DNA from: Pseudosulfitobacter pseudonitzschiae
GTDB lineage: Bacteria > Pseudomonadota > Alphaproteobacteria > Rhodobacterales > Rhodobacteraceae
Length of the DNA stretch: 64,000 nt
Direction of reading: 5' to 3'
Assembly (NCBI RefSeq): GCF_900129395.1
Contig: NZ_FQVP01000003.1
Span: 62,001-126,000, forward strand
Part shown: piece by piece, positions 11,430 through 20,538 of the stretch
Position numbering within the stretch: the first letter of the stretch is position 1
Layout of the letters: each line of letters opens with the position of its first letter
Made by a program: the position numbers and the translations under genes
The notes under the pieces: generated by a model
The model's input: the letters and a program-made list of their open reading frames with translations, nothing else
Told to the model about the DNA's origin: nothing
Databases searched by the model: none

Positions 11430-11645
11430 TGGAAACCTGCCTTTTATCTGCCTCGTGGCCCCCGATTTGTTCGAGTGACCGATTTATTAAGTAAAGGGTA
11501 GCATAGGTTGAATTTGTAATAAACCCTTATAATAAAGGGGAAACTGGAAATCCGCCGACGGCTTTCTGCCATATGTAGGGGTTGATCCGTCAAGCGTGTC
11601 CACACCAAGTAATGTGTTCGGAATGTGGCAGTCAGGCGGCGAAAA
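11430..11645. other. Intergenic, A+T-rich stretch upstream of the carboxypeptidase gene
   Basis: No convincing ORF. The central part (about 11485-11545) is clearly A+T-richer than its surroundings and holds a pair of inverted AAGGGT / ACCCTT segments about 30 bases apart, plus a second short hairpin (CCCTT / AAGGG). This is the likely promoter region of the minus-strand carboxypeptidase gene. I cannot assign a specific promoter. Confidence 0.4.
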
Positions 11646-12344
11646 TCAGCCTGTGCGCGAAAGCAGGTCAGGCAGCGCACCCAGATCGGGGATCTCGTGG
11701 AATCGGGGATGATCTTCCGGGCGCTCGGCGTGTTCCAGATCCCACAGCAAATCGTGCGGCACATGCACGCCCCAACCGCCCGCTTCCAGCATGGGGCGGA
11801 CGTCAGACGCCATCGAATTGCCAATCATCATGCCGCGCGCCGCACCATCGTAGGCGTCGAAAATGCGGGCATAGGTTTCGGGCGTCTTGGCCGACACGAT
11901 CTGCACCGCATCGAATACATCGCCCAGCCCCGATTGGGCGATCTTGCGTTCCTGGTCCAGCAAATCGCCCTTGGTGATCAAAAGCACCGGACCAATGGCC
12001 TGTGCTGCGCGCAACGCCTCGGCGGCATGGGGCAGCAGGTCGACGGGATGCTGTAGCATATCCTGTCCTGCGGCGATCAACTCGGCAATGACGGCGCCGG
12101 GCACGGCGTTGTCGGTGACGTCAAGTGCCGTCTCGATCATAGACAGCATGAAACCCTTGATGCCAAACCCATAGTGCCGGATGTTGCGCCGCTCGGCCTC
12201 CAGCAGCCGCGACATCAGCGCATCGCCATCGGTGTACGGGGCCAGCAGCTCCGCGAACCGCTCTTGCGTCAGCTTGAAAAAACGCTCGTTGTGCCACAGC
12301 GTATCGTCCGCATCGAAGGCAATAGTCGTTAAGGTTTGAGCCAT
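11646..12344 (-). CDS. HAD-superfamily hydrolase (YjjG-like phosphatase)
   Basis: This 232-residue protein carries HAD motif I DADDTLW near residue 11 (nucleophile and general acid/base Asp), motif II in LLITKGD, a motif III lysine in SAKTPETY, and motif IV GNSMASDVRPMLEAGG. The helical cap between residues about 20 and 95 is of the C1 type. Members act as phosphatases on nucleotides or small phospho-metabolites in the cytoplasm; the substrate here is not determinable. It is divergent from clpS, with about 100 bases between starts. Confidence 0.85.
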   Translation of the reverse strand: MAQTLTTIAFDADDTLWHNERFFKLTQERFAELLAPYTDGDALMSRLLEAERRNIRHYGFGIKGFMLSMIETALDVTDNAVPGAVIAELIAAGQDMLQHPVDLLPHAAEALRAAQAIGPVLLITKGDLLDQERKIAQSGLGDVFDAVQIVSAKTPETYARIFDAYDGAARGMMIGNSMASDVRPMLEAGGWGVHVPHDLLWDLEHAERPEDHPRFHEIPDLGALPDLLSRTG

Positions 12345-12446
12345 AGCCGGGACTGCCTCTTTTCATGGGGCGCATGGACGTTATATAGAGGCAACAGAGA
12401 CTGACAACAGATTTGGGTGACGGCTTTGAAACTCGGACAGGCGCAT

Positions 12447-12770
12447 ATGATGGCGGGCAAAGGGGACGATGAGGGCGACAGCTCTGTCATCACCGAAACC
12501 AAGCCGAAAACAAAGCGGCCGCCGTTGTACAAGGTGATGTTGCTGAACGACGACTACACGCCAATGGAATTCGTCGTGCTGGTGCTGGAACGGTTCTTTG
12601 GCCTGAACCACGCGCAGGCGTTCGAGATCATGCTGACCGTCCACAAAAAGGGACTGGCCGTCGTCGGTGTCTTTAGCCACGAGATTGCCGAGACGAAAGT
12701 GGCGCAGGTCATGGATTTCGCCCGGCGTCACCAGCATCCGCTGCAATGCACCATGGAAAAAGAAGACTGA
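12447..12770 (+). CDS. clpS: ClpS, adaptor for N-degron degradation by ClpAP
   Basis: This 107-residue protein has the ClpS core [22 protein letters not shown], the AHKKG-like [12 protein letters not shown] and the C-terminal strand [10 protein letters not shown]. ClpS binds ClpA and delivers proteins with N-terminal Leu, Phe, Tyr or Trp. The Asn-Asp-Asp and Met in the first block form the N-degron pocket. The frame is open from a GTG at 12417; I prefer ATG 12447 (or 12450, adjacent) because GGACAGG sits before it. Confidence 0.93.
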   Translation: MMAGKGDDEGDSSVITETKPKTKRPPLYKVMLLNDDYTPMEFVVLVLERFFGLNHAQAFEIMLTVHKKGLAVVGVFSHEIAETKVAQVMDFARRHQHPLQCTMEKED

Positions 12771-12855
12771 GCGCGATGTGTTCGCACAGTCATGGATGCG
12801 TTTCCCTGACAGGGAAGCGTGATGAGGTTTTGATGACATTCCGACAGGTTGCGCC

Positions 12856-13824
12856 ATGATCGGCGCGCGGTTGCCCTTGGCGGTCGAGGCGGGTTTCGAC
12901 GCGTCCGGGCGCATCGCCGTTTTCGCACCCGCTGTCGGCGCAGATCTGGGCGCGCTCGCAGGCTGCGAGGTCATCTCACCCCTGCGCCCCGTTCATGACT
13001 ATTTCGAAAGCATGGGTCTGACCTGCCGGACGGCCCCCGAGGGACGCTATGACGCCGCCGTGGTCTGTGTGCCGCGCGCCAAGTCCGAGGCGCATGTGCT
13101 GATTGCGCAGGCCTGCGCCGTAACGGATGGTCCGGTCGTGATCGACGGTCAGAAAACCGACGGCATCGACAGCATCCGCAAGGACACGCGCAAGCGCACC
13201 GAGGTGACTGAGGCCATCAACAAGGCACATGGCAAGCTTTTTTGGATGAAATCCTCGGATGCGTTCGCGGATTGGGCGCAAGGTCCCGCGCTGACAGACG
13301 GCGGGTTCTGGACCGCTCCGGGGGTGTTCTCGGCCGATGGCATCGACCCGGCCTCTGAAATGCTGGCGGCGGCCTTGCCCGAAAAGCTGGGCAAACAGGT
13401 TGCCGATCTGGGGGCGGGCTGGGGCTTTCTCGCGGCGCACATCCTGACCCGCAGTGATGTGCAGGCCGTGCATCTGGTCGAGGCGCACCACCTTGCGCTG
13501 GAATGTGCCAAACGCAACGTGACCGACCCGCGCGCCCAGTATCATTGGGCGGACGCGACGCGCTGGACACCTGACGGGCGCATCGACACGGTTGTGATGA
13601 ACCCGCCCTTTCACACCACGCGCAATGCCGACCCGTCGCTGGGACAGGCCTTCGTGGCGGCGGCAGCACGGGTGTTGACCCCGCAAGGCAGCTTGTGGAT
13701 GGTTGCGAACCGCCATCTGCCTTACGAGACGGCGCTGGAACAACAGTTTGCCCGCGTCGAAGACATGGGCGGCGACGGACGGTTCAAATTGACGCGGGCG
13801 ACCAAGCCCAGACGCAGGACATAA
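12856..13824 (+). CDS. Class I SAM-dependent methyltransferase, RsmC-like
   Basis: This 322-residue protein has a degenerate N-terminal Rossmann half (residues 1-150) and a catalytic C-terminal half, the two-domain build of RsmC/RlmG guanine-N2 rRNA methyltransferases. SAM motif I is VADLGAGWGFLAAHIL and the catalytic NPPF motif is in VVMNPPFHTTR. The likely substrate is 16S rRNA G1207, by family. It precedes the SDR gene by ten bases, so the two are probably co-transcribed. Confidence 0.85.
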   Translation: MIGARLPLAVEAGFDASGRIAVFAPAVGADLGALAGCEVISPLRPVHDYFESMGLTCRTAPEGRYDAAVVCVPRAKSEAHVLIAQACAVTDGPVVIDGQKTDGIDSIRKDTRKRTEVTEAINKAHGKLFWMKSSDAFADWAQGPALTDGGFWTAPGVFSADGIDPASEMLAAALPEKLGKQVADLGAGWGFLAAHILTRSDVQAVHLVEAHHLALECAKRNVTDPRAQYHWADATRWTPDGRIDTVVMNPPFHTTRNADPSLGQAFVAAAARVLTPQGSLWMVANRHLPYETALEQQFARVEDMGGDGRFKLTRATKPRRRT

Positions 13825-13834
13825 GGATCAGGCG

Positions 13835-14635
13835 ATGTCATTTTCGATTTCAGGCAAGACGGCGATTGTGACAGGGGCGGCCAACGGCATCGGCCTGGCC
13901 ATCGCACGACAGTTCGCCGACAAGGGCGCCAACGTGATGTGCGCCGACATGGATGAAAAGGCGCTGATCCAGCAGTTGGGTGACAAGACGGACGAGGGCA
14001 AGATACGTTACTTTGCCGGCGACCTGCGCCAGCGTCTGACCATCGCCAACCTTGTCTCGGCGACCATCGACGCCTTTGACGGCGTCGACATCCTGGTCAA
14101 TGCCTCGCGCCAGGTGATGCCAACGGATGCGCTGGATATCGAAGACACCAGCGTGGAAACCCTGTTGGAGCAAAACCTGATGACCTCGTTGCGCCTGACC
14201 CAGCAGGTTGCGCGACGCATGATCAAACAGGCCGAAGGGCAGACCGAGGGGCAGGTTGGCTCGATCATCAACCTGTCGTCCATCGCCGCCCGCCACACCC
14301 GCCCCGAGCTGTTGGGCTATTCCATCGCCTCGGCAGCGCTGGAACAGATGACGCGGTCGATGGCGCTGGCGCTGGCGCATGACCGCATCCGCGTCAACGC
14401 CGTGGCGTTCGGCTCGGTCATGTCCGCCTCGCTCAAGTCGTCGATCATGGACCACCGTGAATGGCGCGAGGACATCGAAAACCACACCCCGTTGGAACGG
14501 ATCGCCAGCCCCAGCGAATTGGTGGATGCGGTGCAGTTCCTGGCATCCGAAGGCGCAGGGTTCATCACCGGCGAGACGATCACCGTGGACGGCGGGCGCA
14601 GCCTGTTGGACCCGGTCCGCGCACCGGCACACTAA
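13835..14635 (+). CDS. SDR-family protein with altered catalytic site, upstream of hemF
   Basis: This 266-residue classical SDR keeps the cofactor motif TGAANGIG (residues 13-20), the Ser motif INLSS and the C-terminal ITVDGG. However, the active-site Tyr-x-x-x-Lys reads YSIAS, so Tyr162 is present and the lysine position (166) is serine. The NNAG motif is also altered, to VNAS. The enzyme may therefore be inactive as a dehydrogenase or have another role. It ends nine bases before hemF and shares its direction, suggesting a functional link or simply an operon with haem synthesis. Confidence 0.85.
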   Translation: MSFSISGKTAIVTGAANGIGLAIARQFADKGANVMCADMDEKALIQQLGDKTDEGKIRYFAGDLRQRLTIANLVSATIDAFDGVDILVNASRQVMPTDALDIEDTSVETLLEQNLMTSLRLTQQVARRMIKQAEGQTEGQVGSIINLSSIAARHTRPELLGYSIASAALEQMTRSMALALAHDRIRVNAVAFGSVMSASLKSSIMDHREWREDIENHTPLERIASPSELVDAVQFLASEGAGFITGETITVDGGRSLLDPVRAPAH

Positions 14636-14644
14636 GGTATCTAC

Positions 14645-15538
14645 ATGACGGAAGAGTTCACCGCCCAAAAGGCCCAAGCCAGCGCATGGTTCCGCAGCCT
14701 GCGCGACGAGATCGTGGCCGCATTCGAGGGGCTCGAGCAAAGCCACGACACCGGCCCGCTGTCCGATGCAGCTCCCGGTGCCTTCGAGGTGACCGAAACC
14801 AAACGCGCGTCGGACGATGGTTCGGACGCAGGCGGCGGACTGATGAGCGTGATGCGCGGCGGGCGCGTGTTCGAAAAGGTTGGCGTGAATGTCTCGACCG
14901 TCTACGGCACGCTGGGCGAACGCGCGCAACATGCCATGGCGGCACGCAAGGGCATTCCGGGGATGAAGGACGATCCGCGCTTTTGGGCGTCGGGCATCAG
15001 TCTGGTCGCCCATATGCAGAACCCGCATGCGCCTGCGGTCCACATGAACACCCGCATGTTCTGGACCCCGCACGCATGGTGGTTCGGCGGCGGGTCCGAC
15101 CTGAACCCCTGCATTGAATATGTCCAGGACACGGCGCATTTTCATGCAACCCAACAGGCGCATCTGGACCCGCATGGCAGCGACCTGTACCCGCGTCTGA
15201 AGGCATGGGCGGATGACTATTTCTACATCCCCCACCGCAAGCGGGCGCGGGGCGTCGGCGGTATCTTTATGGACGATCATTCGACGGGCGATTGGGACGC
15301 GGATTTCGCCCTGACCCAGGACATCGGGCGTGCCTTCCTGCCGGCCTTTGTGCCGCTGGTGGCGGCGCGGCGGGTGATGCCGTGGGACGACGCCGACAAG
15401 GACGCACAACTGGTGCACCGTGGCCTCTATGCCGAATACAACCTGGTTTATGACCGCGGGACAAAATTCGGGCTGGAAACCGGCCACGACGCCAACGCGG
15501 TGCTGATGAGCCTTCCACCGTTGGCCAAATGGGTCTGA
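14645..15538 (+). CDS. hemF: Oxygen-dependent coproporphyrinogen III oxidase
   Basis: This 297-residue enzyme catalyses the oxidative decarboxylation of coproporphyrinogen III to protoporphyrinogen IX. Signature sequences seen are GVNVSTVYG, HMNTRMFW, WWFGGGSDLNP, KRARGVGGIFMDD and LVYDRGTKFGLETG. Length is normal. With hemC and hemE nearby it makes a loose haem-biosynthesis cluster. It converges on the desaturase gene, with a gap of seven bases. Confidence 0.95.
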   Translation: MTEEFTAQKAQASAWFRSLRDEIVAAFEGLEQSHDTGPLSDAAPGAFEVTETKRASDDGSDAGGGLMSVMRGGRVFEKVGVNVSTVYGTLGERAQHAMAARKGIPGMKDDPRFWASGISLVAHMQNPHAPAVHMNTRMFWTPHAWWFGGGSDLNPCIEYVQDTAHFHATQQAHLDPHGSDLYPRLKAWADDYFYIPHRKRARGVGGIFMDDHSTGDWDADFALTQDIGRAFLPAFVPLVAARRVMPWDDADKDAQLVHRGLYAEYNLVYDRGTKFGLETGHDANAVLMSLPPLAKWV

Positions 15539-15545
15539 AACGGGC

Positions 15546-16505
15546 TTAAGCTGACTGCGGCGGCGCACTGCGCCAGCCCGCTTCCATCATCGCGGCGCGG
15601 TAGCTGGGGGCGGTGCGCATCCTGTCACCCAGCCCCTTGTCGATCAGCAGAGCGTGCATCTTTGGCAATTGCCAGCAGGGCACATGCATCACCATGTGAT
15701 GCTCCAGATGATAGTTCACGTAATAGGGCGCCACCAGCGCGCGGGCGACAGGCCCCGCATGGGTGGTGCGGACATTTTGCAGCGGATTCTCCGACCGCTC
15801 GACCGCGCCATGTTCGGCAATGTTGCGCACGCGCAGGACGAACTGGAACCACGTCAGGTAAGGCAACAGCCAGAACGCCAGCCCCCACCACCACTCCCCG
15901 ATCAGGCCGATGGCAACGATGATGCCCAATGACACCGGAAGGGCGCGGCCCAGCGTGTTGGACTTGAACGCCTGCGCCGATTTCGATTTGGCCGCGTCCA
16001 TGGCGTCGTCGTCGCCCGCAAGCCGGACGAACATCATGATCTGTCCCGCCAGTTGCTTGATGCCCGTCTGTCCCGTCAGATCCCGCAGGAACTTGCGCCG
16101 CATCGACGCGTGGCTGGTCGGAAACTTCTCGCTGAGGACCAGATCGGGGTCCTTGTCGGTCTGCGTAAACCGGTGATGCGTCAGGTGATAGTGCCGGTAG
16201 GCGTGCAAATCGGCCATGATCGGCCAGCCGCACAGCCATTCGCCAACCCAGTCGTTCAACTTGCGCGACTTGAACAGCGCGCTGTGCGCGGCCTCGTGCA
16301 TCAGGATCGCCAGCCCCAACTGCCGCGACCCGATCAGCACCACCGCCAGCAGGAACGTCACCGGATTTGGCCACAGCGCAAACAGACCGATCGCCAGCGC
16401 AATCGTGCCCCAGCAATGCGCCACCAACCACGCGCCCATCAGGTTCGAGCGTCGGGCAAGGGGGCGAATCTCGTCGCTGGTCAGATAGGCTTTGCCGGGT
16501 GTCAT
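15546..16505 (-). CDS. Membrane fatty-acid desaturase family protein
   Basis: This protein of about 319 residues has the three histidine boxes of the di-iron membrane desaturase/hydroxylase family: HEAAH, HYHLTHH and HHLEHH. At least four hydrophobic segments lie between and around them. A conserved His near NIAEHGAVE is also present. It belongs to the broad FA_desaturase family, which includes acyl-lipid desaturases and carotenoid ketolases; which one cannot be decided here. The frame extends to a TTG at 16541. I prefer ATG 16505, although neither start has a clear ribosome-binding site. Confidence 0.82.
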   Translation of the reverse strand: MTPGKAYLTSDEIRPLARRSNLMGAWLVAHCWGTIALAIGLFALWPNPVTFLLAVVLIGSRQLGLAILMHEAAHSALFKSRKLNDWVGEWLCGWPIMADLHAYRHYHLTHHRFTQTDKDPDLVLSEKFPTSHASMRRKFLRDLTGQTGIKQLAGQIMMFVRLAGDDDAMDAAKSKSAQAFKSNTLGRALPVSLGIIVAIGLIGEWWWGLAFWLLPYLTWFQFVLRVRNIAEHGAVERSENPLQNVRTTHAGPVARALVAPYYVNYHLEHHMVMHVPCWQLPKMHALLIDKGLGDRMRTAPSYRAAMMEAGWRSAPPQSA

Positions 16506-16569
16506 GGGGTCAGCGTGGGGCGTGCCGGGCCTTTGCGTCAAGCGGGACGCAACGTAGCCTTTGGGGCGC

Positions 16570-16620
16570 TGCCCCCGGCGCTGGCGCGCCGTCCCCGGAG
16601 TTTATTTGGCAAGATGAAGG
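16570..16620 (+). repeat. Intergenic repeat ending GGCAAGATGAAG
   Basis: A G+C-rich inverted stretch followed by CCCCGGAGTTTATTTGGCAA and GATGAAGG sits just after the minus-strand hemC stop. A related sequence follows fahA at 37817-37860. It resembles a short repeat that I recall as frequent in Rhodobacterales intergenic regions. On the minus strand it begins CTTCATCTTGCC, directly after the gene end. Confidence 0.55.
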
Positions 16621-16636
16621 GGGTTGGTGCCCCAGA

Positions 16637-17575
16637 CTAATGCCAGTCGAAGAAGTCGGGGCCTGCACTTGCAAGAAGTTCCTGCGCCAGATCACGGCCC
16701 ATATCAGCGCCCGCCGCAATGGGCCCGGTGCGCGTGCCTTTGATCACTTCGGACCCGTCGGGGCGCAACACTTCGCCGCGCAGGGTCAGCGTGTCGCCGT
16801 CCAGCACGGCCAGCCCCGCGATGGGGGTTTCGCACGACCCGTCCAGCGTGGCGAGAAAGGCGCGTTCCGCGGCCAGACGCTGGCCGGTGGGCGTGTGGTG
16901 GATGGCCTTCAGCAACTGCGCGGTTGCGGCATCATCTGCGCGGCGTTCAATGCCGATGGCGCCTTGGGCAATGGCGGGCAGCATGTCGGCCGTGTCGATG
17001 GGGGTGGCGGGCACATCCGTCATGTTCAGCCGGTTCAGGCCGGCAGAGGCCAGAAATGTCGCCACGGCCACGCCGTCGTCCAGCTTGCGCAGGCGGGTTT
17101 GCACGTTGCCGCGAAACTCGACCACATTCAGGTCGGGACGGCGGTGCAGCAATTGCGCGCGACGGCGCAGCGACGAGGTGCCGACAGTGGCCCCCTGCGG
17201 CAGATCCGCAATGGCGCTGTGGGTCAGCGAGACAAACGCGTCGCGCACATCCTCGCGCGGCAGGTAGGTGTCCAGCAGCAGGCCGGGGGGCTGTTCGGTG
17301 GGCATGTCCTTCATCGAATGTACCGCGATGTCGATCTTGGCCGCCGACAGGTCCTGTTCGATCTCGCGGGTGAACAGCCCCTTGCCGCCAATCTCTTTCA
17401 GCGCACGGTCCTGTATCAGGTCGCCAGTGACCTTGATCACCACGATTTCAAACGCTGCGTGCGGCAGGTCAAAGGCCGCCGCCAGCCGGTCGCGCGTCTC
17501 GTAAGCCTGCGCCAGCGCCAGCGGCGATCCACGGGTGCCGATTTTCAGAGGGCGGTCGGGGGAGGGCAGGGTCAC
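16637..17575 (-). CDS. hemC: Porphobilinogen deaminase (hydroxymethylbilane synthase)
   Basis: This 312-residue enzyme builds hydroxymethylbilane from four porphobilinogens. It begins with a GTG at 17575, followed by LKIGTRGSPLALAQA. Other family motifs seen are HSMKDMPTEQP, VGTSSLRRRAQLL, and GSCETP near residue 240, where the cysteine carries the dipyrromethane cofactor. It is divergent from hemE, with about 117 bases between starts, so the two haem genes share a regulatory region. Confidence 0.95.
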   Translation of the reverse strand: MTLPSPDRPLKIGTRGSPLALAQAYETRDRLAAAFDLPHAAFEIVVIKVTGDLIQDRALKEIGGKGLFTREIEQDLSAAKIDIAVHSMKDMPTEQPPGLLLDTYLPREDVRDAFVSLTHSAIADLPQGATVGTSSLRRRAQLLHRRPDLNVVEFRGNVQTRLRKLDDGVAVATFLASAGLNRLNMTDVPATPIDTADMLPAIAQGAIGIERRADDAATAQLLKAIHHTPTGQRLAAERAFLATLDGSCETPIAGLAVLDGDTLTLRGEVLRPDGSEVIKGTRTGPIAAGADMGRDLAQELLASAGPDFFDWH

Positions 17576-17692
17576 GTCACGCGGGCCTTCGGCTGGGAAA
17601 CAGGTGTGTCACGGTGTCCTGCCATCGCAGGCCCGACTTGACAAGTGCCCCGCGCCAATAGACCTCACCCCATGACAACAAGGGGACAGCGG

Positions 17693-18727
17693 ATGACCGG
17701 GAACAAAACGATTTTGCGCGCACTTGCAGGCGAGACGCTGGATGTGCCGCCAATCTGGATGATGCGGCAGGCGGGGCGCTATTTGCCCGAGTACAAGGCG
17801 ACGCGCGCGCAGGCGGGGGATTTCCTGTCGCTGTGCTACAATCCCGAACTGGCCTGCGAGGTGACCTTGCAGCCGATCCGCCGCTACGGGTTTGACGCCG
17901 CGATCCTCTTTGCCGACATCCTGCTGGTGCCGCAAGCGCTGGGCGCGGACCTGTGGTTTGTCACCGGCGAAGGTCCGCGCCTCAGCACGGTCACCACGCA
18001 GGCGGACTTCGACAAGCTGGGTCCGGTGTCGGACATTCACGAAACCCTGTCGCCGATCTATCAGACCGTGCGCCTGCTGACCGAAGCATTGCCGCGCGAG
18101 ACCACGCTGATCGGCTTTGCCGGCGCGCCGTGGACCGTGGCCACTTATATGATTGCCGGCAAGGGCACGCCGGATCAGGGACCGGCCCACGCGCTGAAGG
18201 CCGAGAATGTGACCCTGTTCGAGGCGTTGCTGGAGCGGATCACGCAGGCCACCATCGAATACCTGTCGACGCAGATCGACGCCGGTGCCGAAGTGGTCAA
18301 GATTTTCGACAGTTGGGCCGGATCACTGAAAGGCGCTGATTTCGAACGCTACAGCCTTGAGCCGGCCCGCCAGATCACCGCAGCCCTCAAGGCGCGCCAT
18401 CCCGGCATTCCGATCATCGGCTTCCCGCGTGAGGCGGGCGAGAAATACGTGGGCTTTGCCAAGGCAACCGGCGTGGACTGTGTGGCCTTGGACAATTCGG
18501 TCGCGCCCGAATGGGCGGCCGCCCATGTGCAAGTTGATGGCTGTGTTCAGGGCAATCTCGCCTCGCATCACATGGTGACGGGCGGTCAGGCGCTGGTGGA
18601 CGAGACACGGGCGATTGTGAAAGCGTTTTCCAATGGGCCGCATATCTTCAATCTGGGCCATGGAATCACGCCAGATGCCGACCCGGACAACGTCCAATTG
18701 ATGATAGATACAGTTCGCGAAGGATAA
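17693..18727 (+). CDS. hemE: Uroporphyrinogen decarboxylase
   Basis: This 344-residue enzyme decarboxylates uroporphyrinogen III to coproporphyrinogen III. Signatures are [16 protein letters not shown] at the N-terminus and IGFPREAG near residue 245. The catalytic Asp is in ILFADIL. The frame is open from 17645, but ATG 17693 is preceded by AAGGGGACA and gives the family length. A tRNA gene follows 53 bases downstream. Confidence 0.95.
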   Translation: MTGNKTILRALAGETLDVPPIWMMRQAGRYLPEYKATRAQAGDFLSLCYNPELACEVTLQPIRRYGFDAAILFADILLVPQALGADLWFVTGEGPRLSTVTTQADFDKLGPVSDIHETLSPIYQTVRLLTEALPRETTLIGFAGAPWTVATYMIAGKGTPDQGPAHALKAENVTLFEALLERITQATIEYLSTQIDAGAEVVKIFDSWAGSLKGADFERYSLEPARQITAALKARHPGIPIIGFPREAGEKYVGFAKATGVDCVALDNSVAPEWAAAHVQVDGCVQGNLASHHMVTGGQALVDETRAIVKAFSNGPHIFNLGHGITPDADPDNVQLMIDTVREG

Positions 18728-18780
18728 CGTCCGTTTCAGGGTTGACCTGACCGCGTGCCTGTCATACTTCGCACGCCGAT

Positions 18781-18857
18781 GGCGCGGTAGCTCAGTTGGT
18801 TAGAGCGATCGACTCATAATCGATAGGTCGGGAGTTCAAGTCTCCCCCACGCCACCA
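18781..18857 (+). tRNA. tRNA with CAT anticodon (elongator Met, or Ile2 if lysidine-modified)
   Basis: A full cloverleaf is visible: D-stem GCTC/GAGC, anticodon stem ATCGA/TCGAT around CTCATAA, T-arm GGGAG-TTCAAGT-CTCCC, and an encoded CCA end. The acceptor stem pairs except at position 5 against 68 (C opposite A), an unexpected mismatch in an otherwise clean tRNA. A CAT anticodon with this body can be elongator methionine or tRNA-Ile2; the body shares features with both, and I cannot separate them by eye. Its 3' third is duplicated directly downstream. Confidence 0.85.
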
Positions 18858-19052
18858 CCTTTCACCAACATCTCGGGACTTGACGGATCGCCATGCGGCA
18901 GGCCCGACTGACGCCCGCCGCTTGCGCGGCAGTCTGAGTGCGGGAGTTCAAGTCTCCCCCACGCCACCACCTTTCACCAACATCCCGGGACTTGACGGAT
19001 TGCCATGCGGCAGGCCCGACTGACGGCCCGCCGCTTGCGCCACGATCTATTG
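18829..19052 (+). repeat. Imperfect tandem duplication of the tRNA 3' end and its trailer, about 112-bp unit
   Basis: Unit 1 starts at 18829 in the tRNA T-arm (CGGGAGTTCAAGTCTCCC) and unit 2 starts at 18941 with the same words. They stay nearly identical for about 100 bases, with two substitutions and one single-base indel. They diverge after CTTGCGC, where unit 2 runs into the end of the next gene. Unit 2 carries a T-arm, the acceptor 3' strand and ACCA but no 5' half, so it cannot fold into a tRNA. Confidence 0.9.
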
Positions 19053-20135
19053 CTGGTCAGGCCTGCGCAACCTTGGCAGGGCCCAGCCTGCAATGCTGAC
19101 CGCCAGCACGATGCGGAACAGGTGGTGGACCGTCACGGCCACCGGGCTGATTCCCAGGCTGAGTGCGACGAGGCCCATTTCGGTCACACCGCCGGGGGCC
19201 AGGCTGATGATCAGCGCAATCAACGGCAGGCTGGACCATGGCGCCAGAATCGCAGCAAAGCCCACGGCCACCGACAGCATCACCGCCACGCTGATACAGC
19301 CAAAGCCAAACGCCCGCGCGAGGCTGCGCAGGGACGATCCGGCGAACAGCACCCCCAAACCGGCCCCGATGACCAGTTGTGCGGCAGAGAGCAGCCAGCG
19401 CGGGCTTGCCACGTCCAGCACGCCGCTGCCGTGGGCAATGGCGCTCAGCAGCATGGGGCCGATCATGTAGGATGCAGGCAGGCGCAGCACACGGCCCAGC
19501 CAGATACCGATGCCGCAGAGGACTGCGATTTCCGCCAGGTCCAGCAGCCCCGCTGGCGTGGCGTCAAACGCTTGCCCCGCCGCGCTTCCGACCACGATGC
19601 CGGTGGCTAGGTAATAGGCGGTGGGGATGGCGATGATCACCAGAACGACGCGGGCAAAATGCTGGGTGCTCAGCACGCGCGGGTCGGCCCCTGCGGCTTC
19701 GCCCAGGGTCACCGCTTCGATCAGCCCGCCGGGCATCGCGGCGAAAAAGGCGGTCACGGAATCAAAACCCGCCAGCCTGCGATAGATCAGAAAGCTGGCG
19801 GCATGGGTACAGACCACGAAGGGAACCACCGCCAGCACGGACAGCCACAGTTGCGGCAACTGTTCGAGAAGTGTCGGCGAAAACGTCGCCCCGATCATGA
19901 CACCAATCAACGAGACACTGGCCTTGCGCATGGTTTGCAACACGGGTCGCGCCGCGGTGTCGGGTTGTCCTGCGCTGCGCCAGACGGACCAGGCACCAAC
20001 CAGAATCAATGCGCCCAAAAGAAAGGGCAGCGGCGCGCCCAGCCCGTTCGCAACCGCAGCGCCAATTGCCCCGATCAGCAGGATCAACCCCGTGGGGCGC
20101 AGCTCGGCGCGGCCGTCGGCGAGGGTAAAAGGCAT
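19047..20135 (-). CDS. AbrB-family membrane protein (putative permease)
   Basis: A 362-residue integral membrane protein with ten or more hydrophobic segments, internally repeated halves and Gly-rich helices (FFAAMPGGLIEAVTLGEAAG and ISLAPGGVTEMGLVALSLG). The paired PGG-E motifs are typical of the AbrB duplication family (sometimes mislabelled ammonia monooxygenase), thought to be transporters or regulators. Start ATG 20135 is chosen over the upstream 20219 because the conserved part begins LRPTGLILLIGAIGA. It is divergent from the TRAP operon. Confidence 0.8.
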   Translation of the reverse strand: MPFTLADGRAELRPTGLILLIGAIGAAVANGLGAPLPFLLGALILVGAWSVWRSAGQPDTAARPVLQTMRKASVSLIGVMIGATFSPTLLEQLPQLWLSVLAVVPFVVCTHAASFLIYRRLAGFDSVTAFFAAMPGGLIEAVTLGEAAGADPRVLSTQHFARVVLVIIAIPTAYYLATGIVVGSAAGQAFDATPAGLLDLAEIAVLCGIGIWLGRVLRLPASYMIGPMLLSAIAHGSGVLDVASPRWLLSAAQLVIGAGLGVLFAGSSLRSLARAFGFGCISVAVMLSVAVGFAAILAPWSSLPLIALIISLAPGGVTEMGLVALSLGISPVAVTVHHLFRIVLAVSIAGWALPRLRRPDQQ

Positions 20136-20538
20136 ATAAACGTTCCGTTCCGTGTGTTGCGCGCATTTGCGCAGAGACGCATGCGGACTTCCAGACGACA
20201 TCGCCAGATACGCCGCCATTGCGACGCCAACAAAGGGGGATTTTTGCGCTGTATGTGGGTTGATATGGCATTATTTTGCAGAAATCTTGCACCCGACCAT
20301 GCGATATTCGCCATGAAAACAAAGGCTTTCGGGGTGTCCTGCGCCGGGCTGTCTGAAATTGTGATCACCGTTTAACTGGAATCTGTTCTATCGTGCACAA
20401 TTACAGATCGGTGACTTTGGTTTAGGAGGGGGCAAAGGTTACAAAATTGGGTGACAGCCCAACGACCTTGCCCTACCAATTCGCCGCAACGACACACGTC
20501 AGACCCGCCACAAGAGCGGGTCATTAGGGAGGACGACC
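20136..20538. other. Divergent intergenic region before the TRAP operon
   Basis: There is no credible gene in these 403 bases. Visible elements are an 8-bp palindrome GTGATCAC at 20361-20368 and GTGCAC just downstream near 20394, followed by an A+T-richer stretch. Just before the dctP start is a good ribosome-binding site (GGGAGGA, 8-9 bases upstream). The GTGCACAAT word resembles the GCGCACAAT word in the bclA upstream region (25481), hinting at a shared regulator, but a single match is weak. Confidence 0.4.

Noticed and set aside
13850-15568. A 572-codon minus-strand frame opposite the SDR and hemF
   Set aside because: Both opposite genes carry clear family motifs; the antisense product shows none.
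18941-18970. A second tRNA downstream of the CAT-anticodon tRNA
   Set aside because: Only the T-arm and acceptor 3' strand are present; the D-arm and anticodon arm are missing, so it is a duplication remnant.
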